The position numbers were made by a program, and so were the translations under genes. A stretch of DNA of 14,608 nt from Nitrosomonadales bacterium (GTDB lineage: Bacteria; Pseudomonadota; Gammaproteobacteria; Burkholderiales; Sulfuricellaceae): NCBI GenBank assembly GCA_003104895.1, contig PQAG01000231.1, positions 7,589 through 22,196 of the forward strand, read 5' to 3'. This document shows, in pieces, positions 6,032 to 14,452 of the stretch. Each line of letters starts with the position of its first letter. Within the stretch, counting starts at the first letter, position 1. The notes under the pieces were generated by a model, which was not told where the DNA came from, made no database searches, and saw only the letters and a program-made list of their open reading frames with translations.

Positions 6032-6892
6032 ATGGACCACCAACCTTTTTTCAAGCGCGGCCCCAGCCCTGTCGCACGGCTGGCATTCTTCGGCCTGCTG
6101 TCCATTGCCCTGATGGCCACAGACGCACACTTCAACCAGCTTGCCCTGCTGCGCCAGGGGGTCGGCCTGGTACTCCACCCCCTGCAGCAGATCGCCAACA
6201 GCCCGCTCACCCTGTCGCGCCGCGCCAGCGAGTTTTTCGTCACGCAGAGCCAGCTGGCGGAAGAAAACGCCCGTCTGCGGCAGCAACAGCTCGGCCATGC
6301 CATGCAATTGCAGCTCAACCAGTCATTGCAGGCTGAAAACGCCCACCTGCGCCGCCTGCTGTCAACCCGCGAAGGGCTCACCCATCGCGCCACCACGGTC
6401 GAGGTGATGAGTGCGGGGCGCGACCCCTTCAGCCGCAGGATCATTGCGGACAAGGGCAGCACCAACGGCATTCAGCCCGGACAGGCAGCGATCGACGACA
6501 AGGGGCTGGTGGGCCAGGTCACGCGCGTGCAGCTGCTGAGCAGCGAAATCACCCTGATCACCGACAAGGGCCAGGCCGTGCCGGTGGAAGTGGTGCGCAA
6601 CGGCCTGCGCGCCATCGCCTTCGGCCACGGCCGGAACAATGCGCTGGAGCTGGCTTTCATGCCGGTCAACATGGACATCCAGAATGGCGACCAGCTCATC
6701 ACCTCCGGTATTGACGGCACCTACCCGCGCGGCGTGCCTGTCGCGGTGGTCAGCCAGATCGAGCGCAATGGCGGCACGCCCTTCGCCAGGATCACCTGCA
6801 CGCCGAGCGCCGGCATGGATCGTTACCGCAGCCTGCTGATCATTTCCGTCGGCGAATCTGCGCCGGAAAAACAAGCCAAGAGGGCAAAGTAA
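6032..6892 (+). CDS. mreC: Rod shape-determining protein MreC
   Basis: Inner-membrane protein with a large periplasmic part that bridges MreB/MreD to PBP2 and activates the RodA-PBP2 synthase. The 286 residues show a cytoplasmic N-tail, one transmembrane helix at about 14-31, a coiled coil at about 66-112 (SQLAEENARLRQQQ...LQAENAHLRRLL) and the beta-barrel domain with the family blocks RRIIADKGSTNGIQPGQ, GLVGQV and LITDKG. The basic C-tail (EKQAKRAK) lies beyond the barrel. The ATG at 6032 gives the family-type N-terminus. There is no Shine-Dalgarno, since the five bases between repeat element C and the ATG are ACTTC. mreD follows one base after the stop, implying coupled translation. Confidence 0.95.
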   Translation: MDHQPFFKRGPSPVARLAFFGLLSIALMATDAHFNQLALLRQGVGLVLHPLQQIANSPLTLSRRASEFFVTQSQLAEENARLRQQQLGHAMQLQLNQSLQAENAHLRRLLSTREGLTHRATTVEVMSAGRDPFSRRIIADKGSTNGIQPGQAAIDDKGLVGQVTRVQLLSSEITLITDKGQAVPVEVVRNGLRAIAFGHGRNNALELAFMPVNMDIQNGDQLITSGIDGTYPRGVPVAVVSQIERNGGTPFARITCTPSAGMDRYRSLLIISVGESAPEKQAKRAK

Positions 6893-6893
6893 C

Positions 6894-7430
6894 ATGGTCA
6901 AAGCACCTACCCTGGCACGCCCGCCCAGCGGCCAGTTCATCGCCATGACCCTGTTTGCGGCGCTGATGCTGGACATCCTGCCATGGCAGGGCGCTGCCCT
7001 GCTGCTGCGCCCGGACTTCGTGCTGCTGCTGCTGCTCTACTGGGCCGTGCATCAGCCGCTGCGTATCGGCATGGCGGCGGCCTGGGGCCTGGGACTGGTG
7101 ATGGATGTTGCCGACGGCGCGCTGCTTGGGCAGTATGCGCTGGCTTACACCGTCGTCATCTTCCTTGCGCTCGCCCTGCACCGGCGCATCCAGGCCTTCA
7201 GCCTGTGGCCGCAGGCATGGCATATCTTCCCGCTGCTGCTGGTCAGCCAGGTGCTGGTCCTGCTGGCGCACCTGCTCTCTGGCGCAGCCTTCATCGGCTG
7301 GGGATATTTTCTTGCCAGCATCACCGGCGCGCTGCTCTGGCCGCCCCTCAGCCTGCTTGTTCAGCTGGCGCTGAAGCACAACACCGTGCCCGATGCTACC
7401 TACACTTCCTCGCGCGGCGGCGATAAATAA
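6894..7430 (+). CDS. mreD: Rod shape-determining protein MreD
   Basis: Small integral inner-membrane partner of MreC in the elongasome. The 178 residues are almost wholly hydrophobic, with about five membrane segments (roughly 15-31, 39-55, 60-95, 110-130, 133-160). The family signature GLVMDVADGALLGQYAL sits at about residues 68-84, after the conserved RPDF at 39-42. Start ATG is one base after mreC, with AGAGGG nine bases upstream inside the mreC C-terminal codons. The hydrophilic tail (DATYTSSRGGDK) is cytoplasmic or periplasmic; the orientation cannot be settled by eye. mrdA follows after 6 bp. Confidence 0.93.
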   Translation: MVKAPTLARPPSGQFIAMTLFAALMLDILPWQGAALLLRPDFVLLLLLYWAVHQPLRIGMAAAWGLGLVMDVADGALLGQYALAYTVVIFLALALHRRIQAFSLWPQAWHIFPLLLVSQVLVLLAHLLSGAAFIGWGYFLASITGALLWPPLSLLVQLALKHNTVPDATYTSSRGGDK

Positions 7431-7436
7431 CCCCCC

Positions 7437-9350
7437 ATGTCGTTTGGAATGAGATCCGGCACCGAACTCAGAGACAACCAGCAGGAAATCCAGCGCTTCC
7501 GGGTGCGTCTGGCGCTGGCTGCGGCTTTCGTGCTGTTTGCCTTTGCGCTGCTGGCGGCGCGGCTGTTTTATGTCCAGGTGATGCAGCACGAGCATTACCA
7601 CACCCTGGCAGAGAACAACCGCATTTCCATCGTTCCGATCGTTCCCAACCGGGGCCTGATCCTGGACCGCAATGGCGTGGCGCTGGCGCACAACTATTCC
7701 GCCTATACCCTGGAAATCACGCCCAGCAAGGCAGGCAGCCTGGAAGAGACCATCAATGGGCTGGCAGGCATTATCGAGATCACGCCGCGCGACCGCCGGC
7801 GCTTCAAAAAGCTGCTGGAAGAAAGCAAGAATTTCGAGACGCTGCCCATCCGTTCGCGCCTGACCGAGGTGGAAGTCGCCAAATTCGCGGTCAACCGCTA
7901 CCGCTTCCCTGGCGTGGAAATCAAGGCCCGCCTGTTCCGCCACTACCCGCACATGGAGCTGTTCTCGCACGTGGTCGGCCACATCGGCCGCATCAGCGAC
8001 AAGGACATGGAAAAACTGGAAGAAGACGAACTGCTCGCCAATTACCGCGGCACCGACCATATCGGCAAGCAGGGCCTGGAGCAGAGCTACGAAAAGCAGC
8101 TCCACGGCACCACCGGCTTCGAACAGGTCGAGACCGACGCCGGCGGCCGCGCGGTGCGCACCCTGTCGCACACCCCGCCCGTTTCCGGCAACACGCTCTA
8201 CCTCTCAATTGACAGTAAACTGCAGGCGCTCGCCGTCAAGGCCTTTGGCAAATACCGTGGCGCGCTGGTGGCGATCGAGCCGAAAAGCGGCGAAATCCTG
8301 GCCTTCGTCAGCCAGCCCGGCTTCGACCCCAACCTGTTCGTGGACGGCATCGACGCCACCAGCTGGGAGGCCTACAACAACTCGCCCGACAAGCCCCTCA
8401 ACAATCGCGCCCTGCGCGGCCAGTACCCTCCCGGCTCGACGTTCAAACCATTCATGGCGCTGGCGGCGCTGGAGCTCAACAAGCGCAGCCCTTCCTACAC
8501 CATTTCAGACCCTGGCTATTACACGCTGCCCGGCAGCAGCCACCATTACCGCGACTGGAAAGCCGGCGGCCACGGCTCGGTGGACCTGCACAAATCCATC
8601 GTCATCTCGTGCGACACCTACTACTACGGCCTGGCGGTGGACATGGGCATCGATGCCATCGCCAGTTTCATGAAGCACTTCGGCTTCGGCCAGAAGAGCG
8701 GCATCGACATCGAAGGCGAGCTGCAAGGCATCCTGCCCTCCCCGGAATGGAAAATGAAGCGCTTCAGACAGAAATGGTTCACCGGCGACACCGTCAGCGT
8801 CGGCATCGGCCAGGGCTACAATCTGGCCACCCCCCTGCAGCTGGCCGTAGCCACTGCGGCTTTGGCCAACAACGGACAGCTGATGCGGCCGCGCATGGTG
8901 AGAAGCATCCAGGACAGCAAGACCGGCCAGATTCGCGCTCTGGCGCCGGCAGCGGTCGATACCCTGCCCATCAAGCCGGAAAACCTGGATCGCGTGAAGG
9001 GCGCCATGGTGGATGTCACCCGCCCCGGCGGCACGGCCTCGCGTGCCGGCGCAGGGGCCGAATATCAGATCGCCGGCAAAACCGGAACCGCCCAAGTGGT
9101 GGGCATGAAGCAGGGGCAGAAATACGTGGAAAGCCAGGTCGCCGAGCGCCACCGCGACCATGCGCTGTTCGTCGCCTTCGCGCCCGCCGACAATCCCAGG
9201 ATCGCCCTTGCCATCCTGGTGGAAAACGGCGGCCACGGAGGCAGCACCGCGGCGCCGATCGCGCGCACCGTGATGGATTACTACCTGCTGGGCAAACTTC
9301 CCAAGGAAGCGGCTCCAGAGGAAATCCCGGAGGAGCCGGAACATGACTAG
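7437..9350 (+). CDS. mrdA: Penicillin-binding protein 2 (elongasome transpeptidase)
   Basis: Class B penicillin-binding protein that cross-links peptidoglycan during cell elongation, partnered with RodA. The 637 residues comprise a short cytoplasmic tail, one transmembrane helix at about 25-47, the dimerisation/pedestal domain (NRGLILDRNGVALA near 70-83, then HVVGHIGRIS and GLEQSYEKQLHG), and the transpeptidase domain. Catalytic motifs are S334-T-F-K337, S391-C-D393 (the SxN-equivalent, as usual for PBP2) and K548-T-G550. The ATG at 7437 is kept as the start, but M5 at 7449 gives a family-like MRSGTELRDNQ and neither has a good Shine-Dalgarno, so the first four residues are uncertain. The acidic C-tail (EEIPEEPEHD) overlaps rodA by 8 bp. 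Confidence 0.96.
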   Translation: MSFGMRSGTELRDNQQEIQRFRVRLALAAAFVLFAFALLAARLFYVQVMQHEHYHTLAENNRISIVPIVPNRGLILDRNGVALAHNYSAYTLEITPSKAGSLEETINGLAGIIEITPRDRRRFKKLLEESKNFETLPIRSRLTEVEVAKFAVNRYRFPGVEIKARLFRHYPHMELFSHVVGHIGRISDKDMEKLEEDELLANYRGTDHIGKQGLEQSYEKQLHGTTGFEQVETDAGGRAVRTLSHTPPVSGNTLYLSIDSKLQALAVKAFGKYRGALVAIEPKSGEILAFVSQPGFDPNLFVDGIDATSWEAYNNSPDKPLNNRALRGQYPPGSTFKPFMALAALELNKRSPSYTISDPGYYTLPGSSHHYRDWKAGGHGSVDLHKSIVISCDTYYYGLAVDMGIDAIASFMKHFGFGQKSGIDIEGELQGILPSPEWKMKRFRQKWFTGDTVSVGIGQGYNLATPLQLAVATAALANNGQLMRPRMVRSIQDSKTGQIRALAPAAVDTLPIKPENLDRVKGAMVDVTRPGGTASRAGAGAEYQIAGKTGTAQVVGMKQGQKYVESQVAERHRDHALFVAFAPADNPRIALAILVENGGHGGSTAAPIARTVMDYYLLGKLPKEAAPEEIPEEPEHD

Positions 9351-10446
9351 TGTCACAAGACGCCTACTTGCCCGCCTGGTTGCGCATATCGACGGCTACC
9401 TCCTGCTCGCGCTCTCCCTGCTCATGGTGCTGGGGCTGGTGGTCCTGTACAGCGCCGCCGGGGAAGACATTCACTTCATCACCAGGCAGATGGTGAACCT
9501 GGCGGCGGCGCTGGGGGTCATGTGGGTGGTTGCCAATATTCCGCCCCAGCACCTTGCCCGGCTCGGCCTGCCGGTGTATGCCGCCGGACTGCTGCTGCTG
9601 CTGGGCGTGGCGCTGTTCGGCGACGTCAGCCACGGCGCGCGGCGCTGGCTGCACATCGGCGTCACCCGCATCCAGCCCTCCGAAATCATGAAAATCGCCG
9701 TGCCGCTGATGCTGGCATGGTATTTCGACCGCCACTCGGCGGCGCTGCGTTTCCGGGATTTCGTCATAGCGGCCATCCTGCTGCTGGTGCCGGTGGCTTT
9801 CATCGCCAAGCAACCCGACCTCGGCACCGCCCTGCTGGTCAGCGCGGCCGGCTTTTATGTGCTGTTTCTCGGCGGGCTTTCGTGGCGCGTGATGGCCGGA
9901 CTGGCCATCGCCGGCGCGGCCAGCCTGCCCCTGTTGTGGTCGATGATGCATGATTACCAGCGCCAGCGCGTGCTGACCCTGCTCGATCCCACCCAGGACC
10001 CGCTCGGCAGCGGTTATCACATCATCCAGTCGACCATCGCCATGGGCTCGGGCGGCATTTTCGGCAAGGGCTGGCTCAACGGCACCCAGACGCACCTCGA
10101 ATTTCTCCCCGAAAAGCACACCGACTTCATCCTGGCCGTGCTTGGGGAAGAATTCGGCCTTCTCGGCGGACTGATCCTGCTGACGGCCTATCTGCTGGTG
10201 ATCGGACGCGGCCTGGTCATCGCCGCCAACGCGCCCACCCTGTTCGGGCGCCTGTTCGCAGGCAGCATCGTGTTTACCTTCTTCACCTATGCCTTCGTCA
10301 ATATCGGCATGGTCAGCGGCATCCTGCCGGTGGTGGGCGTACCGCTGCCGCTGGTGAGCTATGGCGGCACCTCGGCGGTGACGCTGCTGTTCGGCATGGG
10401 GGCGCTGATGAGCATTCAGACCCACCGCAAGCTGGTTCAGACCTGA
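9343..10446 (+). CDS. rodA: Peptidoglycan glycosyltransferase RodA (SEDS family)
   Basis: Polymerises lipid II into glycan strands in the inner membrane, working as a complex with PBP2. The 367 residues contain about ten membrane helices. SEDS landmarks are visible: GARRWLHIGVTRIQPSEIMKIA, KQPDLGTALL, the catalytic-region block FLPEKHTDFILAVLGEEFG with D261 (equivalent to E. coli RodA D262), and GVPLPLVSYGGTS near the C-terminus. The ATG at 9343 overlaps the mrdA stop (ATGACTAG) and has GGAGGAG seven bases upstream, so translation is coupled and the synthase pair is made together. It closes the rod-shape operon. No strong intrinsic terminator follows. Confidence 0.97.
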   Translation: MTSVTRRLLARLVAHIDGYLLLALSLLMVLGLVVLYSAAGEDIHFITRQMVNLAAALGVMWVVANIPPQHLARLGLPVYAAGLLLLLGVALFGDVSHGARRWLHIGVTRIQPSEIMKIAVPLMLAWYFDRHSAALRFRDFVIAAILLLVPVAFIAKQPDLGTALLVSAAGFYVLFLGGLSWRVMAGLAIAGAASLPLLWSMMHDYQRQRVLTLLDPTQDPLGSGYHIIQSTIAMGSGGIFGKGWLNGTQTHLEFLPEKHTDFILAVLGEEFGLLGGLILLTAYLLVIGRGLVIAANAPTLFGRLFAGSIVFTFFTYAFVNIGMVSGILPVVGVPLPLVSYGGTSAVTLLFGMGALMSIQTHRKLVQT

Positions 10447-10542
10447 CGCAAAATCATGGATCAGCTTGGCCGCGACATAGGCAAATAGGCCGCCTCTTTC
10501 GCCGCGGCTTGGGTTAAAATCGGTTTTTTGCTTCGAATCCCC
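10447..10542. other. Intergenic gap rodA - fused oxidoreductase, without a heptad element
   Basis: This 96-bp gap is one of only two over 60 bp that lack the heptad-repeat elements. It has a weak long-range inverted pair (GCCGCG 10469-10474 with CGCGGC 10503-10508) and a T-run GGTTTTTTG at 10522-10530. The pair has a long loop and is separated from the T-run by a likely promoter, so I do not call an intrinsic terminator for rodA. Confidence 0.4.
10515..10520 (+). promoter_or_regulatory. Possible -10 box (TAAAAT) for the fused oxidoreductase
   Basis: GGGTTAAAATCGG holds TAAAAT, one mismatch from TATAAT, 22 bases before the ATG. Transcription would begin near 10527, giving a leader of about 15 nt with no Shine-Dalgarno. 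The -35 region (around 10492-10497) is not recognisable. This would give the gene its own promoter after rodA. Confidence 0.35.
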
Positions 10543-13500
10543 ATGACCGCCCGCCTGCGCGAAATTCCCTACAACTACACCTCCTTTTCCGACCGGGAAA
10601 TCGTCATCCGCTTCCTCGGCGAAGACATGTGGCAGGTGCTGGAAGCCTTGCGCGCCAAACGCAAGACCGGCCGCTCGGCGCGCATGCTGTTCGAGGTGCT
10701 GGGCGACCTGTGGGTGGTCAACCGCAACCCATATCTGCAGGACGACCTGCTCGCCAACAGAAAGCGCCAGACAGCGCTGGTCGGGGCATTGCGCCACCGC
10801 CTGAAGGCCATCGAGGAACGCCGCCAGGACAACACCAAGGTATTGCAACTGCTGCATGCGGCGCACCGCGCGGTCAACGAATTCGAGAACGGTTTCGAGC
10901 ACACCCGCAAGCTGCGCAGGAAGGTGCTGGCCAGACTCCTGCCCCACACCCGCCGCGACAACATCCAGTTCGACGGGTTGAGCCGCGTTTCCCACGTCAC
11001 CGATGCCACCGACTGGCGCGTGGAATATCCCTTCGTAGTGATCAATCCCGATACCGAGCGCGAAATTGCGCCGCTGGTGGAAGCCTGCATCGAGTGCGGC
11101 CTGACCCTGATCCCGCGCGGAGGCGGCACGGGTTACACCGGCGGCGCCATTCCCCTCGACCCCCTGACCGCGGTGATCAACACCGAGAAACTGGATGCGC
11201 TGGGCCCGGTCGAGCGCACCCCGCTGCCCGGCGTGGCCGGGCCGGTCACCACCATCCTGTGCGGCGCCGGCGTGGTGACGCGGCGCGTCATGGAAGCTGC
11301 TGAGGCAGCAGGGCAGGTATTCGCGGTGGACCCGACTTCGGCCGACGCCTCGTGCATCGGCGGCAACGTTGCCATGAATGCGGGCGGAAAAAAAGCCGTG
11401 CTGTGGGGCACGGCGCTCGACAACCTGGCCTGGTGGCGCATGGTGACGCCCGATGCCAAGTGGCTGGAAGTGGAGCGTCTCGATCACAACCTGGGCAAGA
11501 TCCACGATGCCGAATCCGTCCGCTTCCGCATCAGCCGTTTCGCGCCTGACGGCAAAACCCTGCTGGGCGAACCGGAAATTCTGTGCGCGTCCGGGCAATG
11601 CTTCCGCAAGGCCGGGCTCGGCAAGGATGTCACCGACAAGTTCCTGTGCGGCCTGCCGGGCATCCAGAAGGAAGGCTGCGACGGCATCATCACCTCGGCC
11701 AGATTCATCCTGCACCGCATGCCGGCGCATACCCGCACGGTGTGTCTTGAATTCTTCTGCCAGGTGCGCGACGCGGTGCCCGCCATCGTGGAAATCAAGG
11801 ACTATCTGGACGCGCACCCCCACGCCATTCTGGCCGGGCTGGAGCACCTGGACGAGCGCTATCTCAAGGCAGTCGGCTACGCCACCAAGGCAAACCGCAC
11901 CAAACGGCCGAAAATGGTGCTGCTGGCCGACATCGTCTCGGATGAAGAGGCCGCCTGCGGCGAAGCCGCGTCGGAAATCGTCAGGCTGGCCAACACCCGC
12001 AACGGCGAGGGCTTCATCGCCGTAAGCCCGGCCGCGCGCAAGAAGTTCTGGCTCGACCGCGCCCGCACGGCCGCCATCGCGGCCCATACCAACGCCTTCA
12101 AGATCAACGAGGACGTGGTGATCCCCCTGCCGCGCATGGGCGACTACTGCGACGGCATCGAGCGCATCAATATCGAGCTTTCCACCCACAACAAGCTGCA
12201 GCTGGTAGGCGCCCTCCAGCACTTCCTCAAGGGCCCCCTGCCGCTGTTCCAGGACGAGGACACCATCGCCGACCCGGACCTGACCGAAGCCCGCCGCATG
12301 CGCGCGCTCAACATGCTGGAGGAAGTGCAGAAGCGCTGGCAGGAAATGCTCGGCAACCTGGATACGCCCATCGAGGGCTTCAAGTTCCAGCCGCCGGAAA
12401 CCGAACACAAGCACCGCACCGTGTTCGAGCTGCTGCAGGACCATACCCTGCGCGTCTCGTGGAAGCGCGAGATCCGGCGCGAACTGCAGACCATTTTCAC
12501 CGGGCGCGAGTACCAGCCGGTTCTCGATCAGTGCGATGCCATCCATGGCCAGATCCTGAAAAGCCGCGTGTTCGTGGCGCTCCACATGCACGCCGGCGAC
12601 GGCAACGTGCACACCAATATCCCGGTCAACTCCGACGACTATGAAATGCTCAAGGCCGCCAACCATGCGGTGGCGCGCATCATGCGCCTGGCACAATCGC
12701 TGGGCGGCGTGATTTCGGGCGAGCACGGCATCGGCCTGACCAAGCTGGAATTCCTCGAAGCCGCAGCGATCGAGAAATTCGCCAGTTACAAGCAGCAGGT
12801 GGACCCGCACGGCCATTTCAACCGCGGCAAGCTGCTGCCCGGCGCCGACCTGCGCAATGCCTACACCCCCAGCTTCAGCCTGCTGGAAACCGAATCGCTG
12901 ATCATGGAGCAAAGCGCCATCGGCGAAATTGCCGACTCGATCAAGGACTGCCTGCGCTGCGGCAAGTGCAAGCCGGTATGCAACACCCACATCCCGCGCG
13001 CCAACCTGCTGTACAGCCCGCGCAACAAGATCCTTGCCACCAGCCTGCTGATCGAGGCCTTCCTTTATGAGGAACAGACGCGGCGCGGCGTCTCATTGCA
13101 GCATTTCGACGAATTCAACGATGTCGCCGACCACTGCACGGTATGCCACAAGTGCCTCAACCCCTGCCCGGTGAACATCGATTTCGGCGACGTTTCCATC
13201 GCCATGCGCAACTTCCTGCGCCTGCAGCACAAGAAGAAGTTCAACCCCGGCACCTTTGCCTCGATGCTGTTCCTCAACGCCACGGATCCGGCCACCATCA
13301 AGGCCATACGCAAGGTCATGATAGACTGGGGCTACAAGGCGCAGCGCCTGGGCTATGCCGTGGGCAAACATTTCGGCCTGGCCAAACTGCAGACCCAGCA
13401 TCCGCCCGCCACGCTCGGAAAGCCTGCGCTGACTGCCCAGGTCATCCATTTCATCAACAAACCGATGCCGGGCGGCCTGCCGAAGAAAACCTCGCGCGCC

Positions 13501-14355
13501 CTGCTGGGGCTGGAAGACGCCACCATGGTGCCGGTCATCCGCAACCCCGCCAGGCTGCCGGAAGATTCGGATGCCGTGTTCTACTTTCCCGGCTGCGGCT
13601 CGGAACGCCTGTTCAGCCAGGTGGGACTCGCCACCCAGGCCATGCTGTTCGAAATCGGCGCGGTCACGGTATTGCCGCCCGGCTACCTGTGCTGCGGCTA
13701 TCCGCAGACCTCCTCCGGCGACGAGGGCAAGGGCCAGGAAATCACCACAGCCAACCGGGTGCTGTTCCACCGCGTCGCCAACACGCTGAACTACCTCGAC
13801 ATCAAGACCGTGATCGTTTCCTGCGGCACCTGCATGGACCAGCTGCTGAAATACCAGTTCGGCAAGATTTTCCCCGGCTGCCGCCTCTTGGACATCCACG
13901 AATACCTGATGGAAAAGGGTGTCAAAATGGAAGGCGTTGCAGGCCGCCGCTACCTCTACCATGACCCCTGCCACACGCCGATGAAAACCCACTCCCCGAT
14001 CGCAGTGGCGAACACGCTGACGGGCAGCGAAGTCAAACTCAATGACCGCTGCTGTGGCGAGGCCGGCACGCTGGCCGTATCCCGCGCCGACATCTCGACC
14101 CAGATCCGCTTCCGCAAGCAGGAAGAACTCAGCAAGGATGCGGCGCTGGTTCATGAAACAGCACCGGATGCAAAGATGAAGATTCTGACATCCTGCCCGT
14201 CTTGCCTGCAGGGACTGCTCCGCTATAATGATGACACAGGCATCGAGGCCGACTACATCGTGGTGGAGCTGGCGCGCCACCTGCTGGGCGAGAACTGGCA
14301 GGCAGATTACATAGCCAAGGCCTCGCACGGCGGGATCGAGCGGGTGCTGTTGTGA
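10543..14355 (+). CDS. Fused FAD-linked oxidase / Fe-S / double CCG-domain oxidoreductase (DUF3683-type N-terminus)
   Basis: A 1270-residue single chain with the parts of a glycolate/D-lactate dehydrogenase (GlcD plus GlcF-like). The N-terminal 150 or so residues (LREIPYNYTSFSDREIVIRFLG, NPYLQDDLL) match the DUF3683 family of proteobacterial FAD/FMN oxidoreductases. The FAD-binding PCMH-type domain follows, with PRGGGTGYTGGA at 191-202. The oxidase C-terminal domain has HMHAGDGNVHTNIPV from 681 and SGEHGIG ending at 731. Two 4Fe-4S motifs follow: C803, C806, C809, C813 and C865, C868, C871, C875. Two Cys-rich CCG modules come last: C1018, C1050-C1051, C1094, C1097, then C1143, C1170-C1171, C1218, C1221. 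All cysteines expected for both modules are present. It probably oxidises a 2-hydroxyacid and passes electrons through its clusters to a quinone or another carrier; substrate unknown. ATG 10543 is chosen over an upstream TTG at 10528 that would overlap the likely transcription start. No membrane helix is evident. Confidence 0.92.
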   Translation: MTARLREIPYNYTSFSDREIVIRFLGEDMWQVLEALRAKRKTGRSARMLFEVLGDLWVVNRNPYLQDDLLANRKRQTALVGALRHRLKAIEERRQDNTKVLQLLHAAHRAVNEFENGFEHTRKLRRKVLARLLPHTRRDNIQFDGLSRVSHVTDATDWRVEYPFVVINPDTEREIAPLVEACIECGLTLIPRGGGTGYTGGAIPLDPLTAVINTEKLDALGPVERTPLPGVAGPVTTILCGAGVVTRRVMEAAEAAGQVFAVDPTSADASCIGGNVAMNAGGKKAVLWGTALDNLAWWRMVTPDAKWLEVERLDHNLGKIHDAESVRFRISRFAPDGKTLLGEPEILCASGQCFRKAGLGKDVTDKFLCGLPGIQKEGCDGIITSARFILHRMPAHTRTVCLEFFCQVRDAVPAIVEIKDYLDAHPHAILAGLEHLDERYLKAVGYATKANRTKRPKMVLLADIVSDEEAACGEAASEIVRLANTRNGEGFIAVSPAARKKFWLDRARTAAIAAHTNAFKINEDVVIPLPRMGDYCDGIERINIELSTHNKLQLVGALQHFLKGPLPLFQDEDTIADPDLTEARRMRALNMLEEVQKRWQEMLGNLDTPIEGFKFQPPETEHKHRTVFELLQDHTLRVSWKREIRRELQTIFTGREYQPVLDQCDAIHGQILKSRVFVALHMHAGDGNVHTNIPVNSDDYEMLKAANHAVARIMRLAQSLGGVISGEHGIGLTKLEFLEAAAIEKFASYKQQVDPHGHFNRGKLLPGADLRNAYTPSFSLLETESLIMEQSAIGEIADSIKDCLRCGKCKPVCNTHIPRANLLYSPRNKILATSLLIEAFLYEEQTRRGVSLQHFDEFNDVADHCTVCHKCLNPCPVNIDFGDVSIAMRNFLRLQHKKKFNPGTFASMLFLNATDPATIKAIRKVMIDWGYKAQRLGYAVGKHFGLAKLQTQHPPATLGKPALTAQVIHFINKPMPGGLPKKTSRALLGLEDATMVPVIRNPARLPEDSDAVFYFPGCGSERLFSQVGLATQAMLFEIGAVTVLPPGYLCCGYPQTSSGDEGKGQEITTANRVLFHRVANTLNYLDIKTVIVSCGTCMDQLLKYQFGKIFPGCRLLDIHEYLMEKGVKMEGVAGRRYLYHDPCHTPMKTHSPIAVANTLTGSEVKLNDRCCGEAGTLAVSRADISTQIRFRKQEELSKDAALVHETAPDAKMKILTSCPSCLQGLLRYNDDTGIEADYIVVELARHLLGENWQADYIAKASHGGIERVLL

Positions 14356-14366
14356 GAGAGGCGGCG

Positions 14367-14424
14367 AACAGTGAGCAGTGAGCGGTCAGTTCTCTGCTGA
14401 CCGCTCACCACTTACAGCTAACCG
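14367..14424. repeat. Heptad-repeat hairpin element D (after the fused oxidoreductase)
   Basis: Left arm is ACAGTGA, GCAGTGA, GCGGTCA. Right arm is ACCGCTC, ACCACTT, ACAGCTA, ACCGCTT. Positions 14378-14389 and 14397-14408 are a perfect 12-bp stem around a 7-nt loop, and pairing continues imperfectly outward to about 14367 and 14420. The units CAGTGAGCAGTGAG are shared with element A (CAGTGAGCAGTAAG), which links the two as relatives. The element begins 11 bases after the upstream stop and leaves the downstream AAGGAA ribosome site free. Confidence 0.8.
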
Positions 14425-14452
14425 CTTGCTGCCGTTAGCCGAAGGAACCTTC

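Noticed and set aside
6840..8171. A 443-codon minus-strand open frame opposite mreD and mrdA
   Set aside because: Same cause: a codon-bias shadow of two certain plus-strand genes, with no motif or ribosome site to support it.
10503..10530. Intrinsic terminator for rodA at the T-run
   Set aside because: No stable hairpin directly precedes the T-run. The only inverted pair is distant with a long loop, and the bases in between look like a promoter -10 region.
9364..12990. A 1208-codon open frame on the minus strand, antisense to rodA and the fused oxidoreductase
   Set aside because: It is rich in His, Gln, Arg, Ala and Gly with no recognisable domain, crosses two confident genes and their intergenic gap, and is explained by strong third-position GC bias keeping the antisense frame open.
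13093..14328. A 411-codon minus-strand open frame opposite the CCG domains
   Set aside because: It lies wholly antisense to a region with intact Fe-S and CCG cysteine motifs and has no domain of its own.
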